Positions 27,201 to 41,399 of a stretch of 64,000 nucleotides of DNA are shown one piece after another. The position numbers were made by a program, and so were the translations under genes. Location: the NCBI RefSeq assembly GCF_032854445.1, contig NC_088301.1:33776402-33840401 (forward strand), read 5' to 3'. Position 1 is the first letter of the stretch, and every line of letters begins with the position of its first letter. The stretch comes from Liolophura sinensis (Eukaryota; Mollusca; Polyplacophora; Chitonida; Chitonidae). A model generated the notes under the pieces. The model ran no database searches. It was not told the origin of the DNA and saw only the letters and a list, made by a program, of their open reading frames with translations.

Positions 27201-29886
27201 GTGTTAACACTATTAACACTATCGGTAGCAAAATACATATTTATCACAGATGCATATTAACAGCTTTAGTTAACACTGGATTCATTTGATTTTTCTGTTC
27301 ATAAATCTTACGATTATAATGACTATCATCGTTATTCATCATTATTTTGATGACACTTTGCTCATTCAACGCTTTTATAGCAACAAAGTACCATTTATTA
27401 TTTTTAAAGAAAATATACCCGCACATACAAAATTTACCTTAAAATCTCTGTAAATTTACATTAATGCGAACATTCTTTACGGTGTCCTGAAACTGCAGTT
27501 TTATGGAACCCAATTTGGAAGACAATGACTCATTCCATTAGCTCTCAATATTTCACGCACAGGTCAACATGTACACGTATTGGCACAGCGCCAGGTGCTC
27601 ATTGTCTGATCAGTAACTCCTTTAAACAGCTGTTGTCTCGTGTGCTTAGCGTTTTTTCTGTCAAAAGAGGGGGTATTTTCTCCATAATGAACACACCAGA
27701 AGAGCATGATTTATACCCAAATATTTATAATCTCACAAGACATGCAGAGATTTTTTCCTGTTTATTGCTTAACTCAACAAGAAGCATCACAACATATTTC
27801 TTTGATTCCATAATACATTTATTTAATTTTCTAAAGCGTTTCTATTCAGGAATTTTAAAAAAATGCATGGTGTCCATGTAGAAGGTGAAAAACAGACCAA
27901 TCTAGCAATCACAAGACGGGAACTGGTTTAAACGCATCGTTTTGTAATTTTGCACCAACACCAAGCAAAATGTATGATAAGTACGGTAATTAATAATGTC
28001 TAGATGAATCCCATCAACTAATAAACAAAATATGCATCATCCCACGCCAATGAGGTGTCAAACTACAGACAGAGACATTTTCCCGCCCAATACTTCAGAA
28101 TTTTACCCCGTCCATGAAGTCGATAGACACAAGTTTCCATGTGGTGTTGGCCTACATAGACATATATTAACAAAACTCTGTATGAACAACGCAAGATATC
28201 ACGATTAGCGCAACCTAGGTCGAGAATTATACACTTTACAATACCAAGTACTAGTACCAAGGATTCATCATACGATCATCTTATAAACTGCTGAGTCGTA
28301 ACCATAAGGATAAATGTTTGTAACAAACAAATGCCCACGTAAGGGGAGGCAACCGTGTAGAAACACACGAGCCAATGCTTACGATCAGCGCGGTTGCCTC
28401 TCATTTTGAACACCTGAATAGACCCTTCCTACCACAGGACCATACATTCAGTACTGTACAGGCTAAATGCTCTGCACTGTGACCAATTGGGTCACGCACT
28501 AAATGACATAAGCTCCCGTTGCTGCGGATTTACGCCACGATAATTTAGTGCCTTGACGAGGAATACTGGTTTCCATGCGCCATTCTGATTTAATCACACC
28601 TCAGTCACTATTTCTCTAAAATGCGGAAATTTTAATCCTGATTAAGAGTTTGGACAGGCCTTTGTAAGGAGAGAACAATCAAATTAAACGTTTCCTGTAT
28701 GTGATAACAATATTGATCATTTCACACGGACTACATAATGCTGAAGTTGCAGCTGCCAATCAAACCCAACATACGTAGACACGTGCCGACAGGACAGATG
28801 TGTTGAGTCATTAGTACAGCTGGCAATTGTTACGTTTTGTAATTTGTCACAGATAAATCTTGTATGGCAGTCTGTAGAGTCAGGCAAAGGTTTGTGATAT
28901 ATAAGTATAAAATAAAATTGCACCTTATTCACATTCCAAAAAGAAACGCATGTTGAAGTGAATATATTAACGTTCATCACCTTTAAACTCAAACGAACTG
29001 AATAAACCAATTATTCTGCAACTGTACGTAAACTTACACACTGGTCTAATTTAAATAGCCTCATCAAAGCTCATCAAAAAATCAAAGCTTATTCAAGCGT
29101 TGTGATTTGTTGTAAATTACAATAGTCACTGAAAAATGACAAATTTTACTTCATACAAGCTATTGACTAAAAATCGAATGATCGTTCACATGTTTCGAAT
29201 TTAAAAGTCAATAAGTTAAATGGCACCGTGCGAGAGGGGCACTGAAGTTTCCGACTTCCATTTTCGTGTCTTGTTATGCTTGACAGCCCACACAACTGCA
29301 GAGACTTAATTCGACGTTCAGTTCATATAACGCAAAATCCCACCGCCCAACGTGAATTTTCTTCGAACAGAACATCAAACTTTAATACCACCATAATATG
29401 CGTGGACAGACGTTGCCATTAATAAGTGGCATATCTTCCAATCAAGAACAATAAGTCCTTGGTAATAGTTACACAAAAGGGGTTGAGGTTCAAACCTCCG
29501 GTGACAGAGACATACATTTAAAAATACCATTGGCAGAGCACTGTGTGTCAGCTACTCCAGGAGTTTTGTCACAAACGTTTTGCTAATTTCGTCTAAGTAC
29601 CAGTTGGAGAGAATATACCGACTTCCCGATCTCGTCTATCAAAACAGTCTTCAGAAACGATGCCACAGCTTTATAGCCGTGTAAGTTAACCCTTAGATTT
29701 GCGTAATGAGTATTGTGTGCTTTTCAACTCAAATCAGTATCAAAACTTAGACTGACTACCTGTGTACGAGTACATCACTCACAAAGCAGTTTCATTCTGT
29801 TTATTAAGACCCCAGCATGTAACCTACATACAAAAGTTTCATAAAAATATGACATATACGCAACAACAATCTGCCAGTCTGCATCT

Positions 29887-29953
<67 letters not shown>

Positions 29954-32900
29954 TTACATAGTCAACCGTTCTCTTGACATTGTTCGCTGTTTGTTGATGC
30001 TGCTATGGCAGAAGCAAATATATCCTTCAAGCAAATTTTACAGTACTTGTATTGAGACATATCACTAGTATATGAAACAAAAACGTCTGCATGTATACTG
30101 TAGTGGCTGGGCTTGGTTTTGGATACACAACACCAGTTGTAAGTGGTTATTTCCCTAACCAGATTTCCTTGCTAAACAGGAAATTTGTCTTTCCACTCTA
30201 TAGGACAGCCTTTTTGCCTGATCAACTAGCACATGAATGTGTAAACAGATAAAGAATAATAAGATGACCGTCAAGCACATTTAAACGCTTATCGTGTTAC
30301 ATGTTATATGATGAGATTTCACCCCGGACCACTGTTCTCAATAAAGATAGCAGATATAATAATTAAGTTAACCTTGGATACAATTTTCAGTAAGCGAAAC
30401 ATATTTAATGTATGACTTTGATAAGGGGAAAATCTCAACGCCGCATGGGACAAAGATACTTCGAACAGATCTACAGATGCCTATATTGTATGTGTTTTCA
30501 GAAATAATCCATTAGATTGCGTTACACATGAACAGGGAAGTTTAAAGTTAATTTTGTATGACTAAAGGATGACAAGCATGAGTCTCCAACATATACTGCC
30601 GCCCATGCGAACGTTCTAAAACACTTCCACCCAGTCGAAGTGAGTAATCGAACTAACCTTTACGTGTTGCAGTGCACACTGCGCTTCACATAACTACACT
30701 GTTATGTTATTTACTCTTATTGAATTCATTCAGTGATTAAGTTTACTCATCTGTCCTCGTATTTAGGGTAATAAAAGAAAAATTTTACATGGTTAATGCA
30801 TGTGAATGAGGGATTGATTATCTACTTGTTCCATAGATCCACATGCTTGAGTGATTGTAAATTTTATTATCAAGTGGACACGATCTGTTTAAATATAACA
30901 GGATCCATAACAGTGGATTTTCATACAACATTTAAGATGAAATGGCGCTGCCTCATGTCATGTATCAAACTGTGCTGCAAACTGACACAGAATCTCACCC
31001 GATGGCATGTGCATCTGTATAACGGAGCGCGTGACCATTAGACAGACACGCTCTCAAGCACAATATGCCATATATATTTTGATATTGACCTCCAGCTGTT
31101 TAGCATCCGCGTGCATCGTCCTGGTAACCACCTGAATCGATTTGCTGGGAAAGAACTATGGAGGATCAGAGTCGGTAAGCCGATGTACGCTATGCACCAA
31201 GGAACCATCAAAGGAGAGATAGGTAGTTGACCCTCGGACACAGAGTGTGCTGGGGGAGGGAGTAAAGGCACAGAGGAAATACAGACTGGTTCTCTATCAG
31301 CCATGTTAAAGACTGGTCTATTGACACGACACAGAACCGCCATTTTGAATAGCAAATGACAGCAGTGAGATGGCACGGGGCTGATCGAGTATCTGTGGCA
31401 AACCGTTTACAAGCCTACCCGGCTTAGACCCGACTCCAGCCAGCTGCAACCTTCGGTGCAAGCAGAGCAGACGAGTGTGTCAGGTCCGACCGACCGCGTT
31501 GAAAGACGCCATCGATAACCCAGACATAATGACAAAACATACATGCTGTGTACATCAGCTCATGCCGATAATAATCACCGGAGTTGTCATCTGAAATCAC
31601 AAAGCCCTCAGAATTAAACACATCGTGTGTTAGTGCCACTGTTTGTTGTCTATTTTCAGTGCAGTGTATATATAAATATAGCTATACTGCATTTTAAATC
31701 ACACACAGGTCGATCAGCTTTGTAAAATCAGGTATATTCTTTGGTATTCAATAATATTTCTATCCTTTGTTTTATTTGATAACATGCCAATCAGTTAAAA
31801 AGGAATATAATCCTACCCGATCATTATCTTAATTGTATGTCAGCATCTGAAGCTAGCGAGGTTGACTCAACGGTACAGACCCTGATCAGCTGTGGAGCTA
31901 ATACCTAATTAGCATAAGCGTGTCGACTTACCCGGGAACATGTGATTTCGCGAGAGTGGCGCGTGGAGGTGTTGTAAATCATGGTGTGTACAACAATGCA
32001 CTGTAGCCTAACATGATGTTCAAACACACTTATTTATTATGACATAACATTCTGTGTTGTATGAATAGCACACAGACAAATGTTACCAAAGATATACCAA
32101 AATCTGCACTTTAAAACTGCAAATGACCCCGTGAAGCTAGTGACTGCCTTACGTGCAGGTGCACATGTATGTGCAAGTAGTTTTATAAGCAATGCAGATT
32201 CGAATAATTCAAACAATTATGCCACTATTAAAACAGGAATAAGGAAATGGAAACAAGAAGATGAAAGTAACATGCCACATTGACACATGAAGGGACGTTA
32301 CATCAGTCGTATATGTACTCGATTCTATGCCAGTTTACTCGGTTATATCCGGTATTCGCTGAAGGGTATAGGGGGTACAAAACGTGACGATATAGGTATA
32401 CGAAAATGGGTACCACGAAATCACAATTGTGTATGCGTCTACCCGTGTTACTCTGCTGTTTTCCAATGGGGATAATATTGCACAGTGCATAATGGTTTAA
32501 CCTCGGGTTTATCCCCAGCCGTGGCACTCCGATCTGACATCAGTCGGTGGCTGGCAATGGAGTAGTGTCGCGTTTGTTGGTGTCAGGGTACGCCAGGCTT
32601 GACAGGTCTTTCTCAGTGCCAGAAAGGAATAGCGCTTTTAATTTATAATGAGCACTGATACCCCAAAATCTAACGACCGTCTGATGAGCCAACGCTACTC
32701 AAATACTGACCCCAGAGTGAGGGGATGAGCGCCCTTATTCGTAGTAGGTACGTTTAGTGATGGACTCAACAGTAGCGCATACATGAAACGTTTACAATAA
32801 GGATCGTAATGTAAAGCAAAAACTCACCTATAAATGAGAAGGCAGTATCCGTGTTGCGACTATCCTACTGAGTTTAAATCCAATCTCATTTTGGCACATG

Positions 32901-35900
32901 TAGATCCAAGCCAAACATAAATCCAGCTAGAATGGGCAAGGGTCTCGCAAAGGAGGCCCGACTATTCACGGTCTCCCTTATCAAGCCGATTTCACCATAC
33001 GACTAGAAACAGCCATCGATCTCGTGAAGCTGTGAGACCATCGGCCCTGAATAAATCATCAGCCAGACTGCGAAAACGAGGCTGTAGCCGCAGCCGGTAC
33101 CAGAGGCGCAGACTCCCATGCACTGCTGATGTGCGGAGCTCTGTACTGTACACATACACCCTGCACACGCATCTGCTGGCCTCCTCGCGCCCAGTGGTTA
33201 ACGCAGCAGGCTGTGATTTCGTCGTCAGAAGGACTAGTGGCGGTTACTGTCTGCAACGGTGCGGCTGTGAGTCGGTATCGGACTGCTCCGCCCAGGCGCA
33301 CCGTTATCCAGGTCACTTTATACACCCGTGTCCTGTATGACATCTAATGTTACAACAACATGACCGGGTCCGCTGATCAAAATATATTGGATTTCATCAC
33401 TTCACTCTACTGTTCAGACTGCTTCATCTACTACTGAACTTAACCGTTCACTGCATCCCGAACACCACCACAAACCGGACACTGTGCATTTTTCTAACGA
33501 TATACGCCCAGTTTTCAAATGTTTAAGCCATACATACATAAAATTTGATACCACGTAGACAAATATAACATAACTGTGAAAATGTAAACTTTACAGATGC
33601 AGGATACACCTTCGTATGATAGAGCTTTGTACAAGGCTGCATTACCATGATTCGGAATGTCTCTTTTCCCCTACCCATTTCTCTCGGTTGACTCGTCCAA
33701 CATGTGGCTTTCATAAGATAGCTTTCTGTTTCGTAAACTTTTTATATGTAAGCCTATGAGTGCAGTATTTAACTTTTCGACTTTATTGCAAAGAGGATAG
33801 CGCCCAGTTTCTGTCAGAGTGGGTTTCACATCAGTAACTAATGATTTCACTGCACTTCCAGTATGTATGAGAATGACATGAATTGGTACCAGGGACAGGC
33901 GAAACAACTTACCATTTGTTCAGCAAACACCGTTTATGTCGCTGCTTTCCGCGTGAAATCGGTTTGCTCTTAACTCTGTCAACGACATTCTTACACAAAT
34001 CAGGAAAACGTGTTCTCAGTTAAAAAATGACATGACGGATGTCATTGATGAACTGAGGTAATGACATGTGGAAATATCATAGAGAACATATAACCATCAG
34101 AATATATTAATTGGGAAAATGGATGCAATAATTAAGGCTCAACGCTCACTACAAAGAAATTCCTACAGATGTACTCTAGCCACACTGCCTAGAGTTAAAT
34201 AGCCAGAATGGGAGTGATGGTTGACATGGAAACCAGAAACTTGTCTGGAATGTTGTCATTCCGGAAACACTACATTATCACAAATCTACTTAAATAAGTT
34301 GAAAGCCATATATCAGATTGTTTGACTGTTATATCTACTTTACGTAGACCTAAAAGACCCTTTTCACTTTTAGTGCTCCTCCTATACTGTCTTTGTAAAA
34401 AGATCTGATTTGAACGACTTGTTCACATAGAAATGTCCACTAAAACACAATAAAAAAATCAAATCGACCTTTATTCAAAATGCCATGGCTTTTACATCTT
34501 TCTCTGCAATCCTATAAATTTTTTTAAACTATTTATATTGTCATGGAAGCAGACATTTGTTTTGAAAGAAAGTTGTCAAATAATGGTACAATTCAACGCA
34601 ATATGTGAACCCGCCATATGTCCGAAATTTCAAAACCCACCCTGAAACGTCATATGGCTTCTTTATTGTCCACCTCTTCTGTGAATCACTATTACTGATA
34701 CTGCATTTTCATGAACACCAGGAATGTGTTAACCATTTTTAAATAAGGACGTAAATTAACTCGACATAAATCTGCATGTACAATTCAAAAACCCAGAAGC
34801 ATCCAAATTCGCAAAAGGGATTAATGATATTACAGTAGCGAGGAAGCCCAACATGTTTACTGAAGGGTTTAACTTCGTAAAGAAAGTACTTTCCTCTTGA
34901 GACATAGGGAGGGACAAACGGACATTGTGGCCATATATGCACATGATGTTTATAGGGGATTACTAGGCACATTGCATCACTATTTTCGTAAACTTGAATT
35001 CACAAGCGACTAAAGAAGCGTCCATACTCAGGACGTTGTTAATTGCATTAATAAGGCAATTATATATTCCCAAATAGGGGTAACAGATGCAGCCATCTTT
35101 GTTGAATTTACCTTTTTGTTGAATTTGCATGGGGTAAAATGCATCAGTACCATTGGAAATATTAAAGATACTTATATATTAAAATATCCAAAATTAACAA
35201 AATATTTTTACTGACGAACTACTTATCTGAAAACTCTTCGCAGATTTTATTCAACATTTGTTGGACAAGAAGATACTACACGAAGTTGGCTCCAACAAAA
35301 GTTGTTCATGATATGTCCACACTATATAGAAACCAAAACCAACAATGGGAAACACATGTTTAAGTATGACTTGACGTTAATGCACGTTGGTATAGAGTTG
35401 CTAGTTGCTCTAAGAACACATGTTTTAAATGTTAAGTACGTTGTGCTTATCAGCAAAACTTAACGACTTCTGTAATCGCATCACTTTTCAGATGGGTACA
35501 TTTGTGCACATTCTACATGTGTACTTTATTCACAAACTTAGTAAGTCATGCCTATCGAGCTTTGTTCAAAAGGCGGTCAAAGTAACATACTTTTAGAATT
35601 ACTAAAAAAACATTTTGTGCTCTATGCTCAATGCTTCATGGCCAACCAAGATTTTGTCATGATGGAAAGTTTCTTCATGATGAAACGAATGAACCACTCT
35701 CTTTTACTTGTTTTTTAAAGCCTCACTGTAGTGTTTACCCAAAGTTGTATATGCATATGAATATAGTAAAACGCATGCCGCCAAATGTATCATGCAAAGA
35801 CACTGCTGTCCGCAGAGTCTTGCAAAATATGTTATAATAGAATGCTACCCCCTAATTTATTTTCGTGAGTCAGCATTATTTAAAACCTATCTTCCGGCTG

Positions 35901-36549
35901 CAGTTTACTCAACCATACATTTCTTATTTACCAATTTGTTTGAACTGCATCAAACATTGTATTTATTCAGTTTGTCTTTAAAGCCATGCTCACTTATGTG
36001 ACGACGGCGATCAGGTATATAGGTTTAGACAACCGGAGTGCCCAGAGTACACCAGTGACCTTCGCCAGCTGGTAGCAGAGAAATTTAACCTGTGACAACC
36101 TGGGGGAAAGTAATCTGCATGGAAATAATAATTATAATAAGGACGAATTTAGACAAGAGATTTAAATAAGGAAGAAAATTGTTTTATTTTAAGTAACAGA
36201 GACAACTCATTCCATTCACGCGGTCCAACTATTTTACGTTAGTAAGACGAAAAGGTAGACTTTAAAATAGGCTTACGTGAGTTTAGTGGCTGACCACGCA
36301 CATTGTATTGGTAGACATCTGATTGCCTCTGAAAATATCCGGAGAAACTAAGATGAGATGGAAAACTGTTACCTCAAAGGGTATTGCCGTAAAAAGAAAG
36401 GTACTAATAAATCAGGGAATAGTACAAAATAAACAGACACTTCTAAATAATTGAGAATTTAATGCAATTAATGATACCAATGTTTATACAAAATTTTCCA
36501 TAGTTCATATGAATATTTATTTTTCCAATTTAACTTGTCGCTAAAGATT
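27201..36549. other. Intergenic, no supported gene; two GC-richer patches
   Basis: Apart from the (TA)n run, nothing recognisable is present. The patches at about 31040-31640 and 33000-33350 are GC- and CpG-richer than their surroundings and carry overlapping short ORFs on both strands. They could be promoter-like islands or unrecognised repeats. No protein family was identified in them. Confidence 0.4.
29889..29951. repeat. (TA)n microsatellite, about 31 units
   Basis: An uninterrupted run of TA dinucleotides. The ORFs that cross it are artefacts of the YI repeat. Confidence 0.97.
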
Positions 36550-37000
36550 ATATCGGGAAATTTAACATTAGATACTCTTTCAATAACTTTTCTTTTGCTA
36601 AAGCAAGACAGAATTGAAATAGAATGATAATTTTGGAAGTTCTGTAATTAATTAGACTTATACAAAGGAGTTACCTTAGCGGATTTTAAAATGTCTGGAA
36701 CTTATCCAGAAGTAAATGATAACTCTTAATATCGGCAAGAGGTTGAGATAGTGGTTCCGAAACTAATTTAACTAGTGACATCTTTTTATCATCTACTCCA
36801 CGGGCTGCAGATTCAAGATCCGCTATAACTGATTGTACATCAAGTGGACTTGCATTATGTAAATAAAAATCATTTGGGGTAGCATCACCAAGGCAGACAG
36901 TGTATATTTTGCTGGTGATAGGCATTGTTTCATCAATCTTCACCTCTTGCCAGTTTACCTCAGTTAAGGGGTTTTTTTTCAACTGTTCATTTAAATGCAA
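36550..37000 (-). mobile_element. Decayed LINE reverse transcriptase fragment, N-terminal RT region
   Basis: The minus strand reads FYLHNASPLDVQSVIADLES and then KLVSEPLSQPLADI, typical of the region just before the RT fingers. After a one-base frameshift near 36692 it continues PDILKSAKVTPLYKSN, a stop, NFQNYHSISILSCFSK and VIERV. This matches the LINE pattern F P..LK.AKV.PLYK...NYRPISIL...SK..E. Sequence downstream of VIERV decays into noise. It may belong to the same Jockey/CR1-like group as the 7.9-kb fragment, but the two do not overlap in protein position, so this cannot be tested here. Confidence 0.85.
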
Positions 37001-37279
37001 TTTAACGCGACTAGTGTAAAATTATGTAGCATTAAAAATATTTACATAGCTTCTCAAATCCATTTTCTGAAAACTGTTTGTGTTTTCCAACTGATACTGT
37101 GCACAAAGCTCATGTCATGGTAGTAAGATGCACCTTTAAGGCTCTATATCTGGCCAAGTGAAGCGTCACAATATACACCGCAATAACAGTCATACAACAA
37201 AATTTACTGGTAATATGGAAATTGCTCATCGGCCTTCAGCACATTCACGTCTTATAAGTTGAATCAACATCATTCTATA

Positions 37280-37480
37280 TTTTTTTATCTCAATCTGCGA
37301 AAGCCATGGAGTTAGGGAGAGTGCACGTTTTCAGACATATATAAATAGTTAGAATAAAACCGTAATTGCCTCACATTGGCAAGTGGCCTTATTTCACCGG
37401 TTATGTGTGATCATTTGCCAACAATCGCACTGTCATCACTGCTCTTGTTTACTCTCCATGGTGTAGTCTTTTGTATGAGT
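37280..37480 (+). repeat. Dispersed roughly 320-bp repeat family, copy 1 (partial)
   Basis: The copy shares the ordered blocks AGTTAGAATAAAAC, TTTCACCGGTTATGTGTGA, TTTGCCAACAATCGCACTGT, CATCACTGCTCT and TTTACTCTC...GTAGTCTTTT with copies near 48.3, 53.9, 62.7 and 63.6 kb. I do not recognise the family. There is no ORF. Confidence 0.7.
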
Positions 37481-37899
37481 TAACCATGCAGCGATAGCCA
37501 TTGCGATATCACTCTGAACTTTGTAGATATCGATAAATTCTAATTAAAACAATAAAAGCTGAAGCCGTAAAAGCTAACAGAAGAAAGACAAGTAAAACAG
37601 CAAATAAAGATAAAACCATGAAAAAAGGTCAAAGGGAGAGGATAGATGCTAGAGTATATCAAATACTTTGAGCTACATCAAATACTTTACTATTCCTCTC
37701 ACATGAAAACACCCATGTATAGATAGTGTAAATAATTGTCAAAATTGCACGGGAAATTAATTAATTAAAGTTTAGCACGTTTTGGTTGATTAATCATCCA
37801 TATGTTTGACTGTCTGGTATTTTCAATGACTGTTTAAATTTCAGTACAACTAACTAATTTTACTTCCAGATATGCACTGTCAACAGAAACACCGTTCGT

Positions 37900-39180
37900 T
37901 TCTATGGGTTTGATAAAGGTGGAACGATCATTTGTTTTAACAGGATCGTTGCTGGTGGTACCGTCAGAAGCAGCAGTTTACTGGTTAGTGACACCATTTA
38001 CTGTGATGAAGACAAGTGGTACTTTGAGATATCATGAAGAAGACAGCAGGACCAAAGGCAGTAGTTTGCTGGTTAGTGGCACCATTTACTGTGATGAAGA
38101 CTAGTGGCACTGTAGGATATCATGAAGAGGACAGCAGGACCAAAGGCGGTAGATTGCTGGTTAGTGACACCATTTACTGTGATGAAGACTAGTGGCACTG
38201 TAGGATATCATGAAGAAGACAGCAGGGCCAAAGGCGGTAATTTGCTGGTTAGTGGCATCATTTACTGTGATGAAGACTAGTGGCACTGTAGGATATCATG
38301 AAGAAGACAGCAGGACCAAAGGCGGTAATTTGCTGGTTAGTGGCACCATTTACTGTGATGAAGACGAGTGGTACTTTGGGATATCATGAAGAGGACAGCA
38401 GGACCAAAGGCGGTAGTTTACCGGTTAGTGACACCATTTACTGTGGTGTAGACTAGTGGTATTTTGGGTTATCATGAAAAATACAGCAGGACCAAAGGCG
38501 GTAATTTGCTGGTTAGTGGCTCCATTTACTGTGATGAAGACTAGTGGTACTTTGGGATGTCATGAAGAAGACAGGAGGACCAAAGGCAGTAGTTTGCTGG
38601 TTAGTGGGCTCTATTTACAGTGATGAAGACTAGTGACACTGTAGGATATCATGAAAAGGACAGCAGGACCAAAGGCAGTAGTTTGCTGGTCAGTGGCATC
38701 ATTTACTGTGATGATGACAAGTGGTATTTTGGGATATCATGAAGAAGACAGCAGGACCAAAGGCGGTAGTTTGCTGGTTAGTGACTAGATTTACTGTGAT
38801 GAAGACTAGTGGTACTGTGGGACATCATGAAGAAGACAGCAGGACCAAAGGCGGTAGATTGCTGGCTAGTGCACCATTTACTGTGATGTAGACTAGTGGC
38901 ACTGTAGGATATCATGAGAAGACAGCAGGACCAAAGGCGGTAATTTGCTGGTTAGTGGACTCCATTTACTGTGATGTAGACTAGGTGTATTTTAGGATGT
39001 CATGAGGAAGACAGGAGGACCAAAGGCGGTAGATTGCTGGTTGGTGGCACCATTTACTGTGATGAAGACTAGTGGTACTTTGGGATATCATTGAAGAAGA
39101 CAGCAGGACCAAAGGCGGTAGTTTGCTGGTTAGTGGCACCATTTACTGTGATGAAGACAAGTGGTACTTTGGGATATTAT
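37900..39180. repeat. 88-bp minisatellite, about 14 copies
   Basis: The unit contains GACAGCAGGACCAAAGGCGG, TTTGCTGGTTAGTGGCACC, ATTTACTGTGATGAAGACTA and GTGGTACTTTGGGATATCAT. The motif ACCAAAGGC (or GCC variant) starts at 38051, 38139, 38227, 38315, 38403, 38491, 38579, 38668, 38756, 38844, 38930, 39019 and 39108, giving steps of 86-89 and mostly exactly 88. Copies are highly similar to one another. The first and last copies are partial. Confidence 0.95.
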
Positions 39181-40700
39181 AGTGTTTGGTAGCCATCTTC
39201 TGAATATCGGAATGAGACAGTGAACTTATTAATGTTCCTTGTGGATTATAGTGACTAGTTTGATATGTTTTGATAGTACAACATTTACAGTGATGATGGT
39301 GAGTCGGGTAGTACTTGTCAATATTTAACCATTGGGCATTGGTTGTCGGTAACCATTTGTGTTTGTCTGTCTGTAGACACGACTTTTCCATGCATCTTCT
39401 TCCAAATACTTGGATTAAACTTACCACACATCTTGCTATCATCTGAACTTATGCATGTTTGAATTCACTGACAATCGGGTAATTATTATACATAAGTACG
39501 CCTATTTAGGACTTTACGTAACAGTGCTTTTCCTTGTAATAAGATTTTGTCCCTCCAACCAAAAACCTAAAGTACTGACACCTCATTTCCACGACTGCAT
39601 TCAAACTGGATGTACCAGTAAAGGAATCAATACACATCACGAATGGCCCATGAAACAATCTATATAAAGCCAAACTAAACAACATTAAGTCCTATTATTT
39701 CTTTTAAGGTTTTTCTTTATCTTTGGAAAAGTTGTGGGATCGATGGGGGTATTTCAGACATCCAGAAACTAGTTGAGTCTGTTTACTGTGATGTTGGAAG
39801 TGGTACCTTTGTTTCTAGCAGTGAGATGTCAGATGAACCAGTGACATCCGAGTTGATTTGATGTTAGTTATATTATTCAATGTTTTAATGGGGATATAAT
39901 GATACTTTTGGATAAACAGGGAGCAGAATTGAACCCAGTGGGCGGTTATTTGCATATCATTTGTTCGTTTAACTGTGATAATGAGTGGATTTTTAATTTT
40001 GGATTGGAAGTGAGGAACTTGAAACCAAGGTAGGGTAGTCACACTTTAATACTGTGATGATTAAGACAGCGGTGGTTTTGGATGCCCTGTGCAGAGTAGC
40101 GGTTTATTAGTCAAAGTACATGTACACTGTATACAGCGGGTTACATTGGTTGCCAAGGTTAGTAGTCACACATGACCGGTGATGGTGAGACAGTGGTAAT
40201 TGTTCATAAGGACAGTACTTTGTATAATGGATTATTATTTTGAGGATAATAATGCTGATAGTTATTGACATTGCTGTGAAGATAATTATTGCGATGGTAT
40301 TTAAGTCCACGTTGATCAGGGTAGTGATTTAAGGGTGTTGCTAGACAATGGTGTTAGTTTTAAAGTAAATTCTGGTGTGCCAAGAAATGAGTTACAATCT
40401 CTATCTCAATATATGTGTTACCATTCCTCAAAATCATTATTGTTTTTTCTAAAGCATTCTTGCTACAGGAGAGCAGGTCACTCTTACGCTCATTTCATAT
40501 ATAAGTTTTAATTTCAAACATATAAATAACTTTTACCTGGTTCAAAGGATAGTGAAGGGGATACTTGCTATAGAAATGCTTCGACAAACAACATGCAGGA
40601 AGTTTGTAGATTACCCTACTGTAATTGTTTGCGGGAACTTGGTGACGATAGGAGGTTGACTGTGCTGGTGTGGCCGTTTGCACAGTCTAACCTTCGCTGA
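39181..40700. repeat. Degenerate flank of the minisatellite block
   Basis: There is no clean period, but fragments such as TTTACTGTGATG, ACTGTGATAATGAGTGG and ACTGTGATGATTAAGACAGC resemble the 88-bp unit. This looks like an older, eroded part of the same tandem array. Open reading frames here are low-complexity shadows. Confidence 0.5.
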
Positions 40701-40710
40701 AGACAAATTG

Positions 40711-41345
40711 TCGACCACCAATATGACAGTGGTGGTTTGCGGTGCTAATGATCGAACTGATGCTATTGTACATCAGGGAGTGGCACCTGTACTTTGTGGT
40801 GTTAATGAAGAACTACTACTATGGAGTGGCAATGATGATTTCTGGTGTTAATGAAGTACTAACGCTATGTTTCAATATTCTTCATGACGGAGTGGCAGTG
40901 GTGGTTTGAGGTGTGAATGAAGCAACTAACACTTTTCTCCTTGAGGGAGTGACAATGGTGTTTTGTGAGGTTAATGAAGAACTAATGCTATTCTTCGTGA
41001 AAGAGTGACTATGTGGTCGTAATGAGGGAACCGATGCTGTTCTTCATGAGGAGTGGCAGTGGTGTTTTGTGAAGCTGATGAAGAACTAATGCTATTCTTC
41101 GTGAGAAAGTGACATTGGTGCTTTGTGGTCTTAATGAGGGAACTAATGCTGTTCTTCATGAGGGAGTGGCAGATGTGGTTTGTGGTGTTAATGAGGAAAA
41201 TGATACTATTCTTCGTGAGAGAGTGACAGTATTGGTTTGTGGTGTTAATGAGGAAACTGGTGCTGTTCTTCATGTAGAAGTGACAGTGATTGTTTGTGGT
41301 GTTAATGAAAGAACCAACACAAAGAATCATGGTGGTATTAATATC
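40711..41345. repeat. 57-bp minisatellite, about 11 copies
   Basis: The unit is close to TTTGTGGTGTTAATGAGGAA, CTAATGCTGTTCTTC and GTGAGGGAGTGACAGTGG. The TTAATGAGG motif at 41188, 41245 and 41302 shows a 57-base period. Because 57 is 19 codons, the last copies stay open on both strands (41109-41357 + and 41330-40971 -). The encoded 19-residue repeats (VCGVNEE... on the plus strand) are probably incidental. Confidence 0.88.
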
Positions 41346-41399
41346 TATTCTTCTTGAGGACTAGGCAGGTTTAGTAATGAGATAAGTAATACCACTATT

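Noticed and set aside
29470-29510. GGTTCAAACC as a tRNA T-loop
   Set aside because: The upstream 70 bases do not form D-arm, anticodon-arm or acceptor-stem structure.
29762-30068. ORFs encoding YIYIYI repeats
   Set aside because: They are translations of the (TA)n microsatellite.
31038-31376. 112-codon minus-strand ORF with MAVLCRVNR start in a GC-richer patch, preceded by a TATA-like stretch
   Set aside because: No family recognised; overlapping ORFs on other frames are equally long for the base composition.
32660-32705. CTGATGAG near 32678 as a hammerhead ribozyme core
   Set aside because: The GAAA segment and closing stems expected after stem II are absent.
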